From NCBI RefSeq assembly GCF_009763255.1, contig NZ_WSJB01000022.1:411529-475528 (forward strand): 64,000 nucleotides of DNA, read 5' to 3'. The stretch is from Bordetella sp. 02P26C-1 (lineage in GTDB: Bacteria; Pseudomonadota; Gammaproteobacteria; Burkholderiales; Burkholderiaceae_B). Below are positions 55,858 to 62,928 of this stretch, piece after piece; position 1 is the stretch's first letter, and every line of letters starts with the position of its first letter. The notes under the pieces are model-generated. The model saw only the letters and a list, made by a program, of their open reading frames with translations. It did not search any database and was not told where the DNA came from. The position numbers and the translations under genes were made by a program.

Positions 55858-56649
55858 TCAATTCTCCCCCCGAATTGACCTAACCCATTCAGCCGGATCC
55901 CCCACATCTCGCCAGGCCTCTCGGCCCTTCCTTACTGCCTCAGCGAACCTGTTGGGATCAAACTTTGGCTCGTAATCAACGAATGAAATTAGCTCGGGGT
56001 CACTCAGTTTCTGCGTGTCTAGATCCAATTTGGCACGGATTCTCAGATGAACCTCGCGATAAACGAGATTACGTGGTTCTGATCTGATTAATTCCCGGTC
56101 TGTCTTTATGGTCAGCTTTTGACCGTCCGGCAGCTTGATGTGAGCATTGGAGTCTGTTACTCCGCCCAAATCCAAAATCTCGCCCTTGATATACCGCTCA
56201 ACAGTAACCACGCGCGAAGACCTTGCCTCGCGATAGTTTGTTTCGCCCGAGACCAGGATATCGTTGCCGGTCCATGGCGTAGCAATGCGCACGACGAAGC
56301 CTTTGACACGATGTGCTCGTTCTTGCCACTTGCGTACTATCTCGCGCCGTCTCTTACTCACTTTTGCAAGGTCTGTACTACGAGACAACGCCTGAATGTC
56401 TGCGACTAAGGACGCCGAGACCACGTGGCCTGATTGAATAGCCAGCGATCCATGACGAATGCAGACTTCGACTTCCGCCATATCTATATCTTTGCCTGGC
56501 CCCTTTATGAAATCTTGAACATCCTTGGAAACCGCGGTCAAGAAGGTCAACGGCACCCGATCAGGGGAAATTTCATACCCCCGAGATTTATCCCGAAATG
56601 CGATGGTGACGGTGTCTGCTTCCATAGGGGAGATTTTCGCCTGAAGCAT
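55858..56649 (-). CDS. Unknown partner of the PIN-domain protein
   Basis: A 263-residue protein, or 255 from a later ATG at 56625. Its stop directly precedes the PIN start, so translation is coupled. No domain recognised; a beta-rich middle (SNAHIKLPDGQKLTIKTDRE) and a C-terminus with FVDYEPKFDPNRFAEAVRKG. It is much larger than usual antitoxins (70-100 residues). It may be a nucleic-acid-binding antitoxin, a sensor, or a functional partner of the nuclease. Confidence 0.72.
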   Translation of the reverse strand: MLQAKISPMEADTVTIAFRDKSRGYEISPDRVPLTFLTAVSKDVQDFIKGPGKDIDMAEVEVCIRHGSLAIQSGHVVSASLVADIQALSRSTDLAKVSKRRREIVRKWQERAHRVKGFVVRIATPWTGNDILVSGETNYREARSSRVVTVERYIKGEILDLGGVTDSNAHIKLPDGQKLTIKTDRELIRSEPRNLVYREVHLRIRAKLDLDTQKLSDPELISFVDYEPKFDPNRFAEAVRKGREAWRDVGDPAEWVRSIRGEN

Positions 56650-56659
56650 CCGTATAGTC

Positions 56660-56719
56660 CACCCCCCGCCGCCGGGGGGGGTTTATTTTGCCCGACGCCA
56701 CCTACGAGGTGGCTTTTTT
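56660..56719 (+). terminator. Two tandem plus-strand terminators before PL
   Basis: A hairpin of C6/G6-type arms (about 56660-56682) is followed by TTTATTTT. A second has GCCACCT (56697-56703) and AGGTGGC (56707-56713), followed by T6. Both point rightward. They would stop cI-strand transcripts, which run antisense through the PIN module, before they reach PL. Confidence 0.75.
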
Positions 56720-56785
56720 ACGTCTTCGGATGCCGCTTTTATGTTGTCAGGTTGCCGCGCTAGGGAAAACGAGCATCATAAAAAT

Positions 56786-56830
56786 CACCATATGGTGTAG
56801 ACACGCACTACACCATATGGTGTAATTATA
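56786..56830 (+). promoter_or_regulatory. Predicted PL promoter with two operators (OL)
   Basis: CACCATATGGTG occurs at 56786-56797 and 56811-56822; the latter is the core of the 16-bp palindrome TACACCATATGGTGTA (56809-56824). Between them TAGACA (56798-56803), a 17-bp spacer and TGTAAT (56821-56826) form a promoter for the recT operon. On the opposite strand TATAAT (56830-56825) could serve the PIN module. Repressor binding would block these promoters. Confidence 0.75.
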
Positions 56831-56868
56831 CCAACGCCTCACCGTTCAGCAACACCGCACCGAGGCGA

Positions 56869-56880
56869 CGCTCTTTAACA
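56869..56880 (+). promoter_or_regulatory. BoxA antitermination element in the left leader
   Basis: CGCTCTTTAACA matches the rRNA/lambda nut BoxA consensus (TGCTCTTTAACA/CGCTCTTA-type). It lies about 36 bases after the predicted PL start. A clear BoxB hairpin and an N-like gene were not found. Confidence 0.6.
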
Positions 56881-57239
56881 CGACGACGTACGAACCGTTC
56901 CGCGACCGCAGGGATGCGACGCGATAGGGGAATTGCGGACGCCCTGGACAAAAAGACGCCGAAAAACGCACCCTCAGCAGATGCCCTCGCGTGGGCAGCA
57001 GTACTGCGAACGCGTGCACGATCCGACAGGACGCCAAGAATCGACCAAAGGCGCGTATTCGTGTTGATGACCACGGGGAGAAGTCCCGGACCCACTGACC
57101 ATTGCGAGCCGGATCTGCCGGGAGTCGCGCAACTGGCAGTGTCGGGTGGCGGTGGCGCTGAGTTATCTCGCGCCGCGCTGCCCCGGAATCATCCGCCTGC
57201 GCTTTCGCCGAGAGTGCAGACCGATGACAAGGAGAACAA
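56881..57239. other. Long leader of the left operon
   Basis: About 360 bp after BoxA with no supported gene. A plus-strand open frame (56914-57264) starting MRRDRGIADALDKKTP is Arg-rich at its start but has no clear ribosome site and overlaps the next gene. The stretch may act as structured leader RNA. Confidence 0.45.
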
Positions 57240-57443
57240 ATGTTCAACACCAAGCGGTCAATGACCGAAATCTTCTATGTACTGGCATTTGCTGCCGGCA
57301 TGCTGGGCCTCGTTGGCTGGTGCATCAACATCGCAAAAATCACCCAAACAGGGTTTGCCCTCGCAGACTGGGGCGGCCTCGAAGTGGCGCGGGTGATAGG
57401 CGTTTTTTTCGCCCCACTGGGCGCGCTGCTCGGGTGGTTTTAG
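57240..57443 (+). CDS. Small membrane protein of the left operon
   Basis: A 67-residue protein with AAGGAG before its ATG. Two hydrophobic segments (IFYVLAFAAGMLGLVGWCI; VARVIGVFFAPLGALLGWF). First recognisable gene after PL; no family recognised. Confidence 0.7.
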   Translation: MFNTKRSMTEIFYVLAFAAGMLGLVGWCINIAKITQTGFALADWGGLEVARVIGVFFAPLGALLGWF

Positions 57444-58001
57444 AGCGCCGTTTCGAACGACCTAACCCGGCCGGGTGAGCGTCGGGGCCATCATCAAGGC
57501 GGCGGCGTGGATGGACACGCAGTGCGCAAACACGACCTAGCACGACGCATGGACTCTTAATCCATATAGACGCGGGAGTAGTGCCCCGCCCGGCGCGCCG
57601 CTAAATGTGCCGGTAAACGTCAGAGGGTTAGCCGGGATCAAGCCCGGCCCGCCTTGATGATGGTGAGAGAGCCCGTGAAACAGCCTTACGCCTGCCCAGT
57701 TGCTCTCTCGGGGCAGAGACCTTGAAGCAGATGCCAGTAGCCCCGAGCCGTTATTTGCGGGACGTGGCAAGGCGGAACTCCTCGGGTAACGCTGGTGCAG
57801 CTTCTGACACCCCGGAAAGACGGGTGCCATCAAACGCGGACCTTGATCGGCTACGGGCTAGCGCCGTAGCAAGTGCAAGTCCGGGAGCATCTCCATTGCG
57901 ATACCACGCTGCTTTATGCGAGCGGTCAGGGTTCGCCCTTGATGGCAATCCCCTAGGCGCCACCCGCGCCATTCCCCAACAAGAACGACAAGGAGCCCGA
58001 C
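57444..58001. other. Gene-poor structured stretch in the left operon
   Basis: No supported gene in 560 bp. It contains a tRNA-like structure (57479-57600) and an inverted repeat GAGAGAGC (57665-57672)/GCTCTCTC (57702-57709). A weak open frame from TTG 57722 lacks family resemblance. Confidence 0.45.
57479..57600 (+). other. tRNA-like structure with a Lys(CUU)-type anticodon arm
   Basis: ATGGA-CTCTTAA-TCCAT (57549-57565) is a perfect 5-bp stem with a 7-base loop, U33, CUU anticodon and A37. GCGGG/CCCGC (57572-57589) could be a T stem. GCGTCGG (57479-57485) pairs with CCGGCGC (57590-57596). The T loop is non-canonical and the D region is about 44 bases too long, so a functional tRNA is doubtful. 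Confidence 0.3.
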
Positions 58002-58358
58002 ATGGCAGCTCTTCCTAAACGCGCGCCCGATGTGCGCGAATCGCTCGCCTGGAATTTTCACCTCGCCCTGCGTGATGGCATGGACGAAGTGATTACCGGC
58101 GGCTTCGTCCCGGATTCACGCGACACCGCTGCGAATGTGTTGTACCAAACGAGCGTGGGCTATCGGCCGGAGGCTCTGTTCGAGCAGGCGGTTAAGGCTG
58201 TCGCAGCTGGCGAGCCCTATGGCGTGGTGGGCCAGCGCTTCGCCGAGTTTGTGCGCGCCGCGTCGGAGCATTATGTGGAGACGACAGCCGAATGGGCGTC
58301 CCATCCCAGCACGGTGCGCTGGGTGAAGTTTGAGAAGCGCGAGGGGGGGGTGTCATGA
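58002..58358 (+). CDS. Hypothetical left-operon protein
   Basis: A 118-residue helical protein (AALPKRAPDVRESLAWNFHL; TVRWVKFEKREGGVS) with AAGGAG before its ATG. It is coupled to the next small gene by ATGA overlap. No family recognised. Placed before recT, it may relate to recombination or host takeover. Confidence 0.7.
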   Translation: MAALPKRAPDVRESLAWNFHLALRDGMDEVITGGFVPDSRDTAANVLYQTSVGYRPEALFEQAVKAVAAGEPYGVVGQRFAEFVRAASEHYVETTAEWASHPSTVRWVKFEKREGGVS

Positions 58359-58513
58359 CCCGTTTCCTCCGCACCCACGGCGACCTTCTCGTCGGCATCG
58401 TAGCCGTCGCCGCCGGCGTCCTCCTGGCCTGCGTGGTAGGCCCCACTCTCGATAACACCACCGTCGCCAAAGATGGCGGCACGACCGCGTATGCGGCGAA
58501 GGATCAATCGTGA
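58355..58513 (+). CDS. Small single-pass membrane protein
   Basis: A 52-residue protein with a hydrophobic segment (LLVGIVAVAAGVLLACVV). It overlaps the previous stop (ATGA at 58355) and the recT start (GTGA at 58510), so it lies in a chain of coupled genes. Function unknown. Confidence 0.65.
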   Translation: MTRFLRTHGDLLVGIVAVAAGVLLACVVGPTLDNTTVAKDGGTTAYAAKDQS

Positions 58514-59499
58514 ACAACCTAGCAGTCATCACCCAGGACATCTACAACACCCGCGACACGTTCGCTGCGGTGTTGACAGACCAGTCCATAAGCTTCGAGA
58601 AGGAAGCCGGATTCGCAATTCAGGTGTTGCAGCAGAACGACTTCGCACTGAAGATTGCGACTTCAAACCGGCAGTCGGTCATCAACGCGGTCACGAACGT
58701 GGCCGCCATCGGCATCAGCCTAAACCCAGCGCGCCGCCAAGCGTATCTCGTGCCGCGCGATGGTCGGATCTGTCTTGATATCAGCTACATGGGCCTGATC
58801 GACTTGGCGGTGGCCACGGGCTCGATCACGTGGGCGCAGGCGGATTTGGTGCGCGCCAATGACAACTTCGCTCTGAATGGCTTCGACGCTCCGCCCACTC
58901 ACGTCTTCAATCCGTTCTCCAAAGACCGTGGCGAGATCGTGGGCGCCTACGTGGTCGCCAAGACCGCGAGCGGCGATTATCTGACCACCACCATGAGCCG
59001 CGAAGACATCGACGGGATCATGAACCGGTCGCAGTCGATGAAGTCGGGAAAGTCCTCGCCTTGGAAGACCGATTACGGCGAAATGGCAAAGAAAACCGTG
59101 GTCAAGCGTGCCTACAAGTACTGGCCGAAGAATGACCGCTTGTCCGAGGCAATCCACCACTTGAACACGGATAACGGCGAGGGCTTGGCCGTGACCGCAC
59201 AAGTGCGCGTCGACCCCGATCTACTGCCGCGCCTGCGCAAGTTGGTCGAAGCCGCCGAAGACGCCGACGCGCTGGCCAGGGTCTGGAAACACGGTTTGGC
59301 CGAGGTCAAGGCCACCAAGGACATGGGCGTCTACAACGCGTTCAAAGCAGCGGTCGCCCAGCGGGGCGCCGTGCTGCGCGGTGAAGCCACACGCACCGAG
59401 GCGCCGCCAGATGACGGCCGCACGATCGATGAGGAACCAGCGATGGCCGGGGCCGCTGAGGATGACGGCTTTGGCCGCGACACGAATGGAGGCGAATGA
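58510..59499 (+). CDS. recT: RecT-family single-strand annealing protein
   Basis: A 329-residue recombinase. RecT pattern: SVINAVTNVAAIGISLNPAR, then ICLDISYMGLIDLAVATG and WKTDYGEMAKKTVVKRAYKY. It anneals complementary single strands made by the exonuclease. GTG start overlaps the preceding stop; its own stop overlaps the exonuclease start (ATGA). Confidence 0.94.
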   Translation: MNNLAVITQDIYNTRDTFAAVLTDQSISFEKEAGFAIQVLQQNDFALKIATSNRQSVINAVTNVAAIGISLNPARRQAYLVPRDGRICLDISYMGLIDLAVATGSITWAQADLVRANDNFALNGFDAPPTHVFNPFSKDRGEIVGAYVVAKTASGDYLTTTMSREDIDGIMNRSQSMKSGKSSPWKTDYGEMAKKTVVKRAYKYWPKNDRLSEAIHHLNTDNGEGLAVTAQVRVDPDLLPRLRKLVEAAEDADALARVWKHGLAEVKATKDMGVYNAFKAAVAQRGAVLRGEATRTEAPPDDGRTIDEEPAMAGAAEDDGFGRDTNGGE

Positions 59500-60266
59500 T
59501 GCTTATCGTTAACTGCGAGCAGGGAAGCGACGAATGGCATGCAGCCAGGGCCGGCGTGATAACCGCCAGCATGTTCAGCGTGGCGCGTAAGAAGGTCAAC
59601 ACCCTGGACGAGCGCCAGGCACTGTATGTAGCCTGCCGGAAAGAGGGCCTGAGCGAGAAAGAAGCCATGCTCAAGGCTGGCTACAAGGCCACACCCAAGG
59701 CTGAGGCGGTTGCTCTGGCTTTGGCAGGAAAGCCTGTAGGCGACTTCTCCGACGAGGCCAAGAACTATGCCTTCCGACTGGCTGTGGAGCGTATCGCAGG
59801 ACAGCCGCTGGACGAAGGCTATCAGAACTGGGCTATGCGCCGTGGTCACGAGCTCGAGCCGGAAGCGCGGATGGAGCATGAGCAACAGACCGGGCTGCTG
59901 GTCGAGCGCGCCGGATTCGTCCTGACAGACGACCGGTTGTTTGGCGCCAGTGCGGACGGCTTGATCGGCGAGGACGGCGGCAGTGAATACAAATGCTTCC
60001 TCGCGCCCGACAAGCTGCGCGCCTTCCATATCGACAACGACCCGAGCGAGGTCATGGACCAAGTGCAGGGCTGCTTATGGATCACCGGCCGCAAGTGGTG
60101 GCACCTCGGCCTGTACTGCCCTGCCCTGGAACCCATCGGCAAGCAGCTCTGGCTACGCGGATTCCAGCGCGACGACGACTATATCGAGAAGATGGAAAGT
60201 GACCTGATGGAGTTCGCAGCGCTGGTGCAGCAGTACGAAACAATCCTCCGCCGTAAGGCCGCCTGA
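59496..60266 (+). CDS. YqaJ-type phage exonuclease
   Basis: A 256-residue lambda Exo-like 5'-3' exonuclease. Motifs: EQGSDEWHAARAGVITASMF (YqaJ start), GHELEPEARMEHE (acidic), and the DGLIGEDGGSEYKCFLAPDK catalytic Asp/Glu-x-Lys region. It resects DNA ends for RecT. Confidence 0.93.
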   Translation: MMLIVNCEQGSDEWHAARAGVITASMFSVARKKVNTLDERQALYVACRKEGLSEKEAMLKAGYKATPKAEAVALALAGKPVGDFSDEAKNYAFRLAVERIAGQPLDEGYQNWAMRRGHELEPEARMEHEQQTGLLVERAGFVLTDDRLFGASADGLIGEDGGSEYKCFLAPDKLRAFHIDNDPSEVMDQVQGCLWITGRKWWHLGLYCPALEPIGKQLWLRGFQRDDDYIEKMESDLMEFAALVQQYETILRRKAA

Positions 60267-60404
60267 CCCCTTCGGGTACTAGCCAGCATAAGCGCTTGGG
60301 CGGGCTTTGCGGAACAGGTGATTGGATAAGCCACACAATCAGATCGACTTGCCGCACCATGCCCGAATCCGTGGGGGCCGGAGCGCGCAGGATGATCTTA
60401 GGTG

Positions 60405-60444
60405 AAAAAATCGCCGTAAGGCCAGCCCTATGTCGGCAGGGCTG
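60405..60444 (-). terminator. Possible terminator of the minus-strand coiled-coil gene
   Basis: On the minus strand CAGCCCT and AGGGCTG form a 7-bp stem; a T6 run follows about 13 bases later after a short second stem. Also faces the end of the exonuclease gene. Confidence 0.4.
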
Positions 60445-60470
60445 TGCCAATCAACCAACAGTCCGGTTAG

Positions 60471-61310
60471 TTAATCGTCGCGGTCTCCATGATCTGTGGC
60501 ACAAGCAAGGAGACGCTCTAAGTCCGCCGAATAGCCCTCAAGCTCACGAATACAAGCAACCAAATAGCTTACCGTGCGACGTGGTTCACGAGAATGCTCG
60601 AGCTCGATAATGGCGCGTTGCAAATGATTTATCGCGGATGCAACTCTGTCCGCTAGGGCAGTACTGCATTGACGAATTGAGGATCTGGGCAATTGAGCCA
60701 GTAGAGACACGCCAGCCTCCAAGTCGCACGCCCGTTGCGCTATATCTGCCTCAGACCTATCCAACGCGTCTTGGCGCTGAGTCACCGAGGTGGCGCGCAG
60801 ACCCACAAGGCTGGTATCCCCCTGCCTCGCCTCATTGAGTTCCTCTTGCGCCTCCACAAGTTTCGCTCTTGCTTCCTTATGTGCCCTTAACGCTTGTTCG
60901 ATTGAGTTGACCATCCCAACAAGATTTAAAGTTAGCCGTTTGATGCCACTCCTGTGGACAGATGCTTCGGCCAAGGCATCGTGGTACCGGGCCGTAGCCA
61001 CCCGCTCTTCATCTCGTCGACGGTCCTCCAGCTCCCTTTCATACTGCTTATTTTGGAACTCTACGTCACGAAAATGAATGGTCAAAGCGGTTTCTGCCTG
61101 CTTACGGCCGATCTGCGCAGAAAAATAGATGGCTGCGATGGAGCCTATGGCCTGAACCCACCCCGCAACACCGGGGCTTAGCAAACCAGTTAACTGCAGC
61201 AAAGAAAGGGCGACGCCGGCGGATGCTACCGCAGCGGATGCCATCACTACAATTGCGAACAGGTTCTCCCACCAGGTGTTCGCTCGTATGACAGAGAGCA
61301 TGAATTTCAT
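60471..61310 (-). CDS. Membrane-anchored coiled-coil protein, prophage cargo
   Basis: A 279-residue protein with a strong GGAGG site. Two N-terminal transmembrane segments (NLFAIVVMASAAVASAGVAL; AIGSIAAIYFSAQIG), followed by about 200 residues of charged helices predicted to coil (RELEDRRRDEERVATARYHD; HKEARAKLVEAQEELNEARQ). No catalytic motif. It is transcribed opposite to the recT operon, as expected for a gene expressed in the lysogen. Possible exclusion or envelope role; inference only. Confidence 0.72.
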   Translation of the reverse strand: MKFMLSVIRANTWWENLFAIVVMASAAVASAGVALSLLQLTGLLSPGVAGWVQAIGSIAAIYFSAQIGRKQAETALTIHFRDVEFQNKQYERELEDRRRDEERVATARYHDALAEASVHRSGIKRLTLNLVGMVNSIEQALRAHKEARAKLVEAQEELNEARQGDTSLVGLRATSVTQRQDALDRSEADIAQRACDLEAGVSLLAQLPRSSIRQCSTALADRVASAINHLQRAIIELEHSREPRRTVSYLVACIRELEGYSADLERLLACATDHGDRDD

Positions 61311-61428
61311 CTTTCTTCGACCTCCCCCAATCCCTACGAATCCTACTGCACCGAACCAGTAGTGTCACTACGAGCCTAGCCTGATGGGGTTATGGAGGCG
61401 CCATGGGATGAGTGGAGGCATGGGCAGG

Positions 61429-61720
61429 CTATACATGAGGCTCGGATGGGGGGTTGAAATGGTCCGCGCGTCTGGAAATGAGGTGGCGACTATCGACATA
61501 GTCTGACGCTACGGCCTTCGCCCCGGCGCTTCTAACCGGAACAGGCAATCGGCCTCAATTCCTCCGTCCAACGGGTCGAAATATGGAACTACGTATTCAC
61601 TGCCCAACGCTGCCTGAGTCGTTTCACAAAGTCCGTCAGTGGCGCGATATGGCCTTCTTCGAGCTGAGCTAACCGCTGCTCACGCGCCTCGATAGAGCGC
61701 ATCGATTTCGGTTCATCCAA
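61429..61720 (-). pseudogene. Degraded uracil-DNA-glycosylase-like fragment
   Basis: Three reading frames in succession give parts of one protein: MRSIEAREQRLAQLEEGHIA and PLTDFVKRLRQRW (stop 61589), VVPYFDPLDGGIEADCLFRL and EAPG (stop 61509), then AKAVASDYVDSRHLIS (stop 61429). The PYFDPLDGG...LEAPG pattern is typical of UDG-superfamily proteins. At least two frameshifts break it, and the catalytic C-terminal part is missing. Confidence 0.6.
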
Positions 61721-61935
61721 TCTTTTCCCCTTAGGTTCTCAGCAACAGCGGATGCCGCCAAGTGGGCTAGGCGTGAACTGGCGCCTCGCAGCCAGCAGCG
61801 CTCCCGGAAAAGTGTCAACCAGCAATTTATCACTCGCAATGAGCAATAGCACTTCGCCGTTCAGCCCCGATGATTTTCGTCGGCTGTGGGTATCGTTCAA
61901 GACCCCTCTATCACACAGCCATAAGGAGTTAGCCA

Positions 61936-62166
61936 ATGAGCAGCCAGATCCTAGAAACCCACCCCACATACGCGGGCGCCACCGTCTGGATCGGCGACAA
62001 GTGCAACACGCGCGTTGTGGCTGAAGAGGCATCCGAGAAGCTGTATATGGACCCGCTGGCGCTGGAGTTCGCGGCCGCTTACGAGGCACTGCGCATGGCG
62101 CGATGGGAGGAAATGCCGCGGGCATTCTCTGAGCTATGGTGTGCTAGCTTTAAATGCTCATACTGA
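61936..62166 (+). CDS. Small uncharacterised protein of the YAG-x-TVWIG family (prophage copy)
   Basis: A 76-residue protein with AAGGAG 8 bases before ATG. YAGATVWIG, KLYMDPLALEFAAAYEAL and RMARWEE match the chromosomal protein at 12050-12325 position by position. No known function. Confidence 0.75.
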   Translation: MSSQILETHPTYAGATVWIGDKCNTRVVAEEASEKLYMDPLALEFAAAYEALRMARWEEMPRAFSELWCASFKCSY

Positions 62167-62203
62167 GCGCCTCACCGACACATGACGCCCCAACAGCATG
62201 ATC

Positions 62204-62419
62204 CTAATAGTTCGCGGCCTTCCACTCGCCAACGAAGTCACCGTCTTCAATACTTCGCCGCATTTTCGTGCCGCATTTAGAGCAACGGTAATTCCGGCGA
62301 AAAAACTCACTTTCGTTTCTCACCCCAGCGGCGGTCGACGAGTGAAGGTTGAGAGAATCATGCGGCTTCTCGTGGGATGGCCTACCGCGCAACTCTGAGC
62401 AAAGCGTGCACATATTCAT
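62204..62419 (-). CDS. Small zinc-ribbon-like protein
   Basis: A 71-residue protein from ATG 62419 with GAGG upstream. Two Cys-x-x-Cys pairs (MCTLCSEL and YRCSKCGTKM) suggest one bound zinc. No family recognised. Opposite in direction to the excisionase-like gene. Confidence 0.6.
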   Translation of the reverse strand: MNMCTLCSELRGRPSHEKPHDSLNLHSSTAAGVRNESEFFRRNYRCSKCGTKMRRSIEDGDFVGEWKAANY

Positions 62420-62477
62420 TGCAGTGCCTCGAAGCAGTGATTGAGGCATCTTATCCGATGGATTTTGGATTGACCAC

Positions 62478-62558
62478 ATGACCCCTGACGTAATCGAGCG
62501 CCTGATCGAAGTGACTCGCGGATTTTGGATGAACGAAGCAAATAGGAGCGCTGCATGA
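62478..62558 (+). CDS. Possible 26-residue leader peptide coupled to xis
   Basis: A short frame (TPDVIERLIEVTRGFW) whose TGA overlaps the ATG of the excisionase-like gene (ATGA at 62555). No strong ribosome site. The direct repeat GGATTTTGGAT occurs in and just before it (62459-62469, 62519-62529). Confidence 0.4.
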   Translation: MTPDVIERLIEVTRGFWMNEANRSAA

Positions 62559-62782
62559 GCAAGCACCTGACACAGGCCCAGCCTGCCACACCGCCGGGCA
62601 ACACCGCCCTGCTCTATCGACTTAAGGAAGCCGAGGACGTTCTGGCCCTGTCTCGCACGATGATCTACCGTCTGATCAAGCGCGGCGAGCTCGAGCAGGT
62701 CAAGATCGGAGACGCTACCCGGATTACAGCCTCAAGCGTTCGAGCGCTGATCGAGCGCGGCAAGCAGAGAAAGGCCGCGTGA
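62555..62782 (+). CDS. xis: Excisionase-like helix-turn-helix protein
   Basis: A 75-residue protein with a MerR/AlpA-type winged helix (YRLKEAEDVLALSRTMIYRL, then IKRGELEQVKIGDATRITAS). It lies directly inside attR, next to arm-type repeats. Proteins of this type direct integrase toward excision; in the circular phage it would lie on the other side of attP from int. Confidence 0.8.
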   Translation: MSKHLTQAQPATPPGNTALLYRLKEAEDVLALSRTMIYRLIKRGELEQVKIGDATRITASSVRALIERGKQRKAA

Positions 62783-62827
62783 CGGGGTATTATCGGGCTA
62801 CCTGCCCGCTACCCTACCTCGGCCTAA

Positions 62828-62851
62828 ATGAGTAGCCAGATGAGTAGCTAG
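62828..62851 (+). repeat. Arm-type integrase sites, right end
   Basis: ATGAGTAGCCAG (62828-62839) and ATGAGTAGCTAG (62840-62851) in tandem, matching the pair at 20737-20760 with one mismatch. They lie 60 bp from the attR core. Confidence 0.75.
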
Positions 62852-62911
62852 AGCGGATTTCCGGCGGGACATGCCTCGGAAACCCGCATAAATCAACGAT
62901 CTACAAGAAAC

Positions 62912-62928
62912 ATGAAGTTAGCCACCTG
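62912..62928 (+). repeat. attR core
   Basis: Second copy of the 17-bp core. Here it continues into intact xth, so integration restores the xth coding sequence. Confidence 0.9.

Larger units (their letters stand above)
20601..62928. mobile_element. Prophage, lambda-like control with contractile (myovirus-type) tail, integrated in xth
   Basis: This element of about 42.3 kb lies between 17-bp direct repeats. It has integrase, excisionase-like protein, cI/cro/cII, recT and exonuclease, O/P-like replication proteins, both terminase subunits, portal, capsid, sheath, tube, tape measure, baseplate, fibre and lysis genes. No essential class is obviously missing or frameshifted, so it may be inducible; this is inferred. 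Cargo genes cluster at 22-24.9 kb, 46.4-49.8 kb, 55.3-56.7 kb and 60.4-62.4 kb. Confidence 0.95.

Noticed and set aside
56914..57264. 116-codon ORF after PL, candidate N-like protein
   Set aside because: The Arg-rich start is suggestive, but there is no clear ribosome site and the rest is Pro/Gly/Ser-rich and overlaps the next gene; kept only as a possibility in the leader finding.
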